Of a stretch of DNA of 64,000 nt, positions 59,855 through 64,000 are shown piece after piece (the first letter of the stretch is position 1; each line of letters opens with the position of its first letter). The position numbers were made by a program, and so were the translations under genes. The DNA lies in the NCBI RefSeq assembly GCF_042648805.1, contig NZ_JBHRXZ010000001.1:114547-178546 (forward strand), given 5' to 3'. Below the pieces are notes generated by a model, which saw only the letters and a program-made list of their open reading frames with translations, was not told where the DNA came from and ran no database searches. The stretch comes from Azomonas tarimensis (GTDB lineage Bacteria; Pseudomonadota; Gammaproteobacteria; Pseudomonadales; Pseudomonadaceae).

Positions 59855-61037
59855 TATGAACGATGACGACCTGCTGGATGCGTTGGGGGTAGAAGTCCCC
59901 ACGCTCAAAACGGCCACTCGAACCCCTCGCGAGGAGCGTATCATCGCTGGCTTCGAGGACATTCAACGTTTCTATCAAACCCACGGCCGCGCCCCGCTGC
60001 ATGGCGAAGACCGTGACATCTTCGAGCGTTTATATGCAGTGCGCCTGGATCAGCTACGCAAGTTGCCGGAGGCACAAACCCTACTGGCAGGCTTGGATAA
60101 TCACGGCCTGCTGTCAGGTACTACGGTCGCTTCAGTAAATGTGGATGACCTGGATGAGGACGCCTTGCTCGCCGAGCTGGGCATCGGTAGTGAGTCCGTC
60201 GACCAGGACGACATCACAGTGCTGCGGCATGTGCGTTCCAGTGCTGCCATAAAGGCGGCAGAAGAAATTGCCGCCAGGAATCCATGTAAAGACTTCGAGA
60301 GCTTCAAACCACTCTTTGATGAGGTTGAAGCCGGCATCAAACAAAACCAGTGGATAACCAAGCCCTTTGGCAAGAACGCCAGCATCGAGGCAGGGGACTT
60401 CTTCATTCTGAGCGGACTCATTGCCTATGTCGCCGAGGTGGGCGACACCTATAAGACTCCGAATGCAGAGACAAACGGGCGTTTGCGTGTCATCTACTCC
60501 AATGAGACGGAAAGCGACCTGTTGCTACGATCCCTACAGCGGGCGCTTTATAAGGACAGTGAGGGGCGCGCCGGATCTCGACTTATCAAGGTAGATTCCG
60601 GCCCACTGTTCAGCGACATAGCCGAGCCGGACGATATAGAAAGCGGCACGATCTATGTGCTACGTAGCCAGTCCAGCCACCCCTTCGTAGCCGAGCACCG
60701 CGAACTGATCCACAAGATCGGAGTAACCAGCGGCCGAGTGGAAACCCGCATTGCGGCGGCCGCGAAGGATGCCACCTACCTGCTGGCCGATGTGGAAGTG
60801 GTCGCGACTTACAAGCTTCACAACCTGAACCGTACCCGGCTGGAGAACATCTTCCACCGCCTGTTCGGCGCAGCGCAGTTGGACTTGACCATCGACGACC
60901 GCTTCGGCAATCCGGTCAAGCCGAGGGAATGGTTCCTGGTGCCGCTCCATGTGATTGATGAAGCGGTTGAGCGCATTCGGGATGGGTCGATTACCGGTGT
61001 CGCGTACGATCCGCAGACGGCTCGCTTGATCAGCTAA
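59847..61037 (+). CDS. GIY-YIG nuclease (MUG113/T5orf172-like)
   Basis: 396 aa, overlapping the helicase by 8 bases. N-terminal region with DIQRFYQTHGRAPLHGEDRD, IFERLYAVRLDQLRKLPEAQ, a helical middle, then a GIY-YIG-like domain: GTIYVLRSQS (267-276), HKIGVTSGRVETRI (289-302), and the catalytic Glu in LENIFHRLFGA (Glu 333). The typical GIY is replaced by TIY and YIG by KIG, as in MUG113 members. A second nuclease in the operon; possible roles are phage-DNA cleavage or an effector. Confidence 0.85.
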   Translation: MADMNDDDLLDALGVEVPTLKTATRTPREERIIAGFEDIQRFYQTHGRAPLHGEDRDIFERLYAVRLDQLRKLPEAQTLLAGLDNHGLLSGTTVASVNVDDLDEDALLAELGIGSESVDQDDITVLRHVRSSAAIKAAEEIAARNPCKDFESFKPLFDEVEAGIKQNQWITKPFGKNASIEAGDFFILSGLIAYVAEVGDTYKTPNAETNGRLRVIYSNETESDLLLRSLQRALYKDSEGRAGSRLIKVDSGPLFSDIAEPDDIESGTIYVLRSQSSHPFVAEHRELIHKIGVTSGRVETRIAAAAKDATYLLADVEVVATYKLHNLNRTRLENIFHRLFGAAQLDLTIDDRFGNPVKPREWFLVPLHVIDEAVERIRDGSITGVAYDPQTARLIS

Positions 61038-61044
61038 GGCGCAG

Positions 61045-61264
61045 CTAAAGCGTGATGATCAAATCCGGGCGGAAGCCAGTCTCTTCGCCCGGATACCCTC
61101 TAGGGTTGCAAACTATACGAGTGCCTGCCGCGTCATAATCGACGGCGGTATGCGAATGCCCATGTACCCACAGCACCATCCGCTCCTCCCCCCATAAGGC
61201 CTCCCAGCGATTGGTATATGCGCATCCATGTGAGTGCCGGCACGCGGGCTGCCGTAGACAGTTT
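61045..61264 (-). pseudogene. C-terminal fragment of a metallophosphoesterase
   Basis: On the minus strand: YTNRWEALWGEERMVLWVHG followed by HSHTAVDYDAAGTRIVCNPR and GYPGEETGFRPDLIITL, stop TAG at 61045. This is the conserved C-terminus of calcineurin-like phosphoesterases (GHSH motif, NPRGYP). The frame is open only to a TGA near 61265, with no start and no N-terminal metal motifs; DNA before it belongs to the divergent regulator gene's 3' end. A truncated relic at the island's right side. Confidence 0.8.
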
Positions 61265-61273
61265 CAGCGCGAC

Positions 61274-62386
61274 TTAACCTACGTTAGCCTCGACCAGTCG
61301 CAAAGGAGATGAAGGTACATCCAGCATGTACTGCCTGGTCACCATATCTGCCGTAAGCCCGGCAGCTGTCAACACCCGCCTCCAGGTACCGTAATCCAAG
61401 AGATTGATCGCCCTCTGTACCAGCATAGGTGACTCCATAGGGATCAACTCGTCAAACTCTTCGTGCTTCGTGAAACCCTTTCGATTGAGATACGTGAAGC
61501 CCGATTTAGCTTGTTCGGCAGTGAGCAGATCGAGGGTGTGAGCCCTGAAAATGAGCGCCTTGAAGCTTACCTTCCAACGAAGCTTCATATCCTTGAGTGC
61601 CGGCCAGTTCAGGTACTTGCCTCGCATAGGGGGAAACTCTGATGCGAAACTTGCCCGGGGCATCAACAAAGCGCTGGCAAACTGGTTAGCCTGATCCTCA
61701 GTAAGGCGGCAACCGGTCTCAATGCCTTGGTGCATCACCAAATGGCCCATTTCATGGGCAAGGTCGAAACGTTGCCGGCATGGATTCACCTTTGCGGTGT
61801 TCCTCACGATCAACGGTCGTTTGTTGGACAACGAGAACGCATCGACCTTGTCATCGGCTTCGGCCAGGTTCACCACCAGCACGCCAACTTTTTCTGCCAG
61901 CTTGGTCACACTGGACAGGGGGCCGATCCCCAGGCCCTGTTCACGGCGAAATTGTTCAGCAACCTGCTCGATCTTGTTGATACCGGATACCGGCTCCTCA
62001 AGCATGCTGAAACTCACTGCAGGAAAGGCAACCTCCTTATCCAACTCGTCAATCAGCAGCTCAAACATCTCGACCTGAGCCGCAATGGTCTTCTTGAGAG
62101 TCTGCGAGGAGGATCGGACGCTTCGAAAATGGCATTGCTCCAACTCCACCGAACCGCGTCGTGGCGTGAAGAAAAAACTCTCGCGCACGCCCAAGGCTTC
62201 AGATAGCTGGGCGAGTTGGGTGCCCGAAGGAATCGCATTGACTTCAAGCTTGTGCGCGTATTGCCGGGTAACGCCCAAGAGCTCTCCGATATCGGCGAGC
62301 GAACACCCCGCCGCGCATCTAGCGAGACGGAGCTTGTCGGGCGAAAACTCGTCGCCAAGAGGCAGAAAGCCTGTTCTGTCATTCAT
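61274..62386 (-). CDS. XRE helix-turn-helix / ImmA-IrrE metalloprotease fusion regulator
   Basis: 370 aa. N-terminal XRE helix-turn-helix (FSPDKLRLARCAAGCSLADI, GELLGVTRQYAHKLEVNAIP) and an ImmA/IrrE peptidase domain with zinc motif HEMGH (211-215) in RFDLAHEMGHLVMHQGIETG. Such proteins cleave or sense partner repressors to control mobile elements or toxin-antitoxin pairs. Overlaps the upstream unknown gene by 8 bases, so the two form an operon behind a duplicated promoter. COG2856-like. Confidence 0.9.
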   Translation of the reverse strand: MNDRTGFLPLGDEFSPDKLRLARCAAGCSLADIGELLGVTRQYAHKLEVNAIPSGTQLAQLSEALGVRESFFFTPRRGSVELEQCHFRSVRSSSQTLKKTIAAQVEMFELLIDELDKEVAFPAVSFSMLEEPVSGINKIEQVAEQFRREQGLGIGPLSSVTKLAEKVGVLVVNLAEADDKVDAFSLSNKRPLIVRNTAKVNPCRQRFDLAHEMGHLVMHQGIETGCRLTEDQANQFASALLMPRASFASEFPPMRGKYLNWPALKDMKLRWKVSFKALIFRAHTLDLLTAEQAKSGFTYLNRKGFTKHEEFDELIPMESPMLVQRAINLLDYGTWRRVLTAAGLTADMVTRQYMLDVPSSPLRLVEANVG

Positions 62387-62999
62387 TTACTGGATCAGCA
62401 TCTCGTGTTGCGTTCTGGTCTGCATCTTTGTCCCGACGAGCGACTAATGGTTCATCGATTGCCACCTCTTGTGTAAGCTCGGTGGTACGAGGAGCAAACA
62501 GAGGAACGTAGTCATGCACCCACTTACATACGACGTTCCGGTTGGTATCGAAGCCCAGAATCGAAGCAGTCAGCGTCGGCCCGTCAAAGTTGCCGTCAGT
62601 ATCGACATACAAACGCCAAGTAATGTTCTTGTCGATCGCAGGCCCCAGCAGGCTAGCCTGGTAAAGCTCAACTCGGTTGGATTGCAGTCGATACCCTTTC
62701 TTTCTGACCTCGGGATCGTCCATTACCACCTGCATCAGCACGCCATTCACACTCAGCGTGAAGTCCATGGTGCGGTTAGTGAGCAGCAGCCACGGAAGGG
62801 CCGGATCGCGGTGGAGGCGTTTGAACCGGCCGTGGACGCGGCCATACGGAAGTGTTCCCATAGTCCAGTTGGTATCGTCATCCGTAGAGGTGACTTCCAA
62901 CGCACGGTAAGCCGCATCCAGAGCGTTATTGCAGATCAGCTCGACGTGTTCCGGCTTCAGCTTCGGTTCCAGCTCACTCGGGTGTTGGATCGGGGGCAT
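62379..62999 (-). CDS. Unknown protein paired with ImmA/IrrE regulator
   Basis: 206 aa from ATG 62999 (MPPIQHPSELEPKLKPEHVE), selected because GGAGAGG lies 4 bases upstream; the frame is open to 63074. Seen: PALPWLLLTNRTMDFTLSVN, GVLMQVVMDDPEVRKKGYRL, a long beta-rich middle, and a polar acidic C-terminus (ARRDKDADQNATRDADPVNE). No signal peptide, membrane segment or family recognised. By position it may be the target, antitoxin or toxin partner of the regulator. Confidence 0.7.
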   Translation of the reverse strand: MPPIQHPSELEPKLKPEHVELICNNALDAAYRALEVTSTDDDTNWTMGTLPYGRVHGRFKRLHRDPALPWLLLTNRTMDFTLSVNGVLMQVVMDDPEVRKKGYRLQSNRVELYQASLLGPAIDKNITWRLYVDTDGNFDGPTLTASILGFDTNRNVVCKWVHDYVPLFAPRTTELTQEVAIDEPLVARRDKDADQNATRDADPVNE

Positions 63000-63017
63000 G
63001 GGCCTCTCCATAAAAGC

Positions 63018-63076
63018 GTGCAAAACACAGGTACTGTCAACCGACATTTTTGTGCAAATTATGGTATCTGTCAACC
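63018..63076 (-). promoter_or_regulatory. Tandem promoter/operator direct repeat
   Basis: Two copies of a 25-base sequence in direct repeat, period 34 (63018-63042 and 63052-63076). Read on the minus strand each starts GGTTGACAG, keeps TACC and then TTTGCAC. Each contains TTGACA, a perfect -35 box. They lie upstream of the unknown gene/ImmA operon, the nearer one 19 bases from the chosen start. A pair of binding sites for the XRE domain is likely. Confidence 0.75.
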
Positions 63077-63230
63077 TTCGTACCTCTGATGCTCAATAGC
63101 TGCCTGGAGAAGCTTTTAAACCCGAAGCTACCTAAGACCGTTTCCCGGCAACAACACGGGACACTGACGGTAGAGTGCTCAGGTTGTACAGTTTTTGCTC
63201 AACCACCCCAAAAGCCATATACGACGCTAC

Positions 63231-63318
63231 GTTTAGCTCACTGTATCTGCTCACTGGCTTACAGCGCTTCTAGGACGCTTATAATCCCCTGGTCGCAGGT
63301 TCGTGTGCTGCCAGGTGC
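63231..63318 (+). other. tRNA-like relic
   Basis: GTTTAGCTCA at 63231 resembles a tRNA D-arm start, and 63274-63314 contains an anticodon-arm-like CTTATAATCC followed by CTGGTCGCAGGTTCG and GCTGCCAGG, typical of a tRNA T-arm with its variable loop. Stems are imperfect (the T stem has one mismatch, the anticodon stem several) and no CCA or clean acceptor stem is seen, so it is not called a functional tRNA. It may be the scar of an element integrated at a tRNA gene. Confidence 0.3.
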
Positions 63319-63321
63319 AAG

Positions 63322-63698
63322 TTATCTCGGCCCGGTCTTACCGACGTATCGATACAGCGTTGTTCTCGATACCCCGTATCGCTTGGCTACGGTGCCAACC
63401 TGAATCTGTGGATCTTTGAGCAAAGCCTTTATTTCGCGGACTTGAGCCTCTTCCAGCGCAGGTTTACGACCACCTTTACGTCCTCGAGCGCGAGCCGCCG
63501 CCAGCCCTGCGCGGGTACGCTCTCGAATCAGGTTGCGCTCGAACTCGGCCAGGGCTGCGAACACATGAAAGATCAGCTTGCCGGCAGCGCTGGTGGTTTC
63601 GATTCGCTCGGTGATGGACTCGAAGGCCACCCCTTCCCGCTCCAAGCTACTGACAATCCCAACCAGGTCTGGCAAAGAACGACCGAGGCGGTCCAGTC
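63322..63698 (-). pseudogene. Serine recombinase (resolvase/invertase), N-terminally truncated
   Basis: Tn3/Hin-type serine recombinase of which about 125 residues remain: LDRLGRSLPDLVGIVSSLER, TSAAGKLIFHVFAALAEFER, NLIRERTRAGLAAARARGRK and the C-terminal helix-turn-helix VGTVAKRYGVSRTTLYRYVG. The first 60 or so residues, with the catalytic Ser, are missing because an IS66-type terminus abuts the gene at 63699. The frame continues into the IS by chance. Inactive as a recombinase. Confidence 0.88.
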
Positions 63699-64000
63699 GT
63701 AAGCGCTCCATAAACCCCGTCCGCCAGACAGAGTTTGTTTTCAGGAAGTCGAGGCAGAGGCCGGCGAGCAGTTCCACGGCAGCAGCGCTTCGTAGTCCTC
63801 AACGCTCTGTGCCGTTGGCAAATGCTCCAGGATGTGGCGCAGCCAGGCGTAAGGTTCCTGCCCGTTGGCCTTGGCGGTTTCGATCAGGCTGTAGATTTGC
63901 GCGCTGGCGGTGGCGCCTTGTCACTGAACAACCAGTTCTTGCGACCGATGACGAACGGGCGGATGGCGTTCTCGGCGCGGTTGTTGTCGATGGGCAGGTG
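63699..64000. mobile_element. IS66-family element (one end; runs off window)
   Basis: Begins GTAAGCGCTCCATAAACCCC at 63699, the terminal repeat type of IS66 elements, and contains the C-terminal part of the IS66 transposase on the minus strand. It interrupts the serine recombinase gene. The other end is outside the window. Confidence 0.85.
63741..64000 (-). pseudogene. IS66 transposase (TnpC), C-terminal part with a frameshift
   Basis: From the window edge: HLPIDNNRAENAIRPFVIGR then KNWLFSDK, then the frame is lost. In another frame it resumes ASAQIYSLIETAKANGQEP, YAWLRHILEHLPTAQSVEDY, EALLPWNCSPASASTS, stop TGA at 63741. About 7 bases (the codons of TPKG region) are missing near 63919, so this copy is disabled. 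DDE-type transposase of the IS66 family. Confidence 0.85.

Larger units (their letters stand above)
50764..61040. mobile_element. Genomic island integrated at the 3' end of ssrA (right end not seen)
   Basis: The tyrosine integrase begins 174 bases after the encoded CCA of ssrA, the standard layout of P4-type islands that use the ssrA T-arm/acceptor end as attachment site. Contents: integrase, AlpA-like regulator, helix-turn-helix protein and a four-gene methyltransferase/nuclease/helicase operon. No second copy of the ssrA 3' end was found to the end of the window, so the right border is unresolved; 61040 is simply where the coherent gene set stops. The scrap-rich DNA to 64000 may belong to the same or another element. 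Confidence 0.65.

Noticed and set aside
63231..63318. Functional tRNA gene
   Set aside because: Acceptor stem not found and the anticodon stem is badly mismatched; listed only as a relic.

Overview
This is a high-GC gammaproteobacterial chromosome segment that reads as a member of the Pseudomonadaceae. The order folP-ftsH-(rlmE)-yhbY-greA-carB-carA-dapB-dnaJ-dnaK-grpE-recN-fur-bamE and the later block rnfH-ratA-smpB-lldR-lldP match the Pseudomonas core genome as I remember it. MvaT, Pseudomonas-type REP elements and an ssrA tag ending in ALAA fit too. No species call is made.

Layout. 1-16.5 kb: housekeeping genes on the minus strand (folP, FtsH protease, GreA, carbamoyl-phosphate synthetase, DapB, DnaJ/DnaK/GrpE with two heat-shock promoters), then SOS-controlled recN, fur and bamE. 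The rRNA methyltransferase gene rlmE, normally between ftsH and yhbY, survives only as a frameshifted relic. 16.5-39.2 kb: a block that in P. aeruginosa lies elsewhere (purL, an esterase, rhlB, moaCDE, phoH, yaaA, an algA-type gene, mvaT, sbcB, a six-gene RDD/SpoIIM/DUF4129/DUF4350/MoxR/DUF58 operon and a PilZ gene). 39.3-49.8 kb: rnfH, ratA, a probably leaderless smpB, and a lactate-use locus (lldR, lldP, lldE, lldF, lldG, dld) with two LldR-like operators and a REP cluster splitting lldF from lldG. 50.4-50.8 kb: ssrA (tmRNA), the partner of SmpB.

50.8-61.0 kb: a genomic island that begins at the 3' end of ssrA. It carries a P4-type tyrosine integrase, an AlpA-like regulator, a helix-turn-helix protein and a tight four-gene operon: an MmeI-like DNA methyltransferase, a DUF1016 PD-(D/E)XK nuclease, an SF2 helicase and a GIY-YIG (MUG113-like) nuclease. 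This is the best candidate in the window for a little-described system, probably a multi-protein restriction/defence system. The methyltransferase appears to lack the family's own nuclease motif, and its target-recognition half is strikingly AT-richer than the rest, as if swapped in.

61.0-64.0 kb: scrap-rich accessory DNA. It holds the C-terminal remnant of a metallophosphoesterase, a two-gene operon (unknown protein plus XRE/ImmA-IrrE regulator) behind a duplicated promoter/operator, a tRNA-like relic, a serine recombinase cut by an IS66-family element, and that element's frameshifted transposase running off the window. No CRISPR array or rRNA operon was seen.
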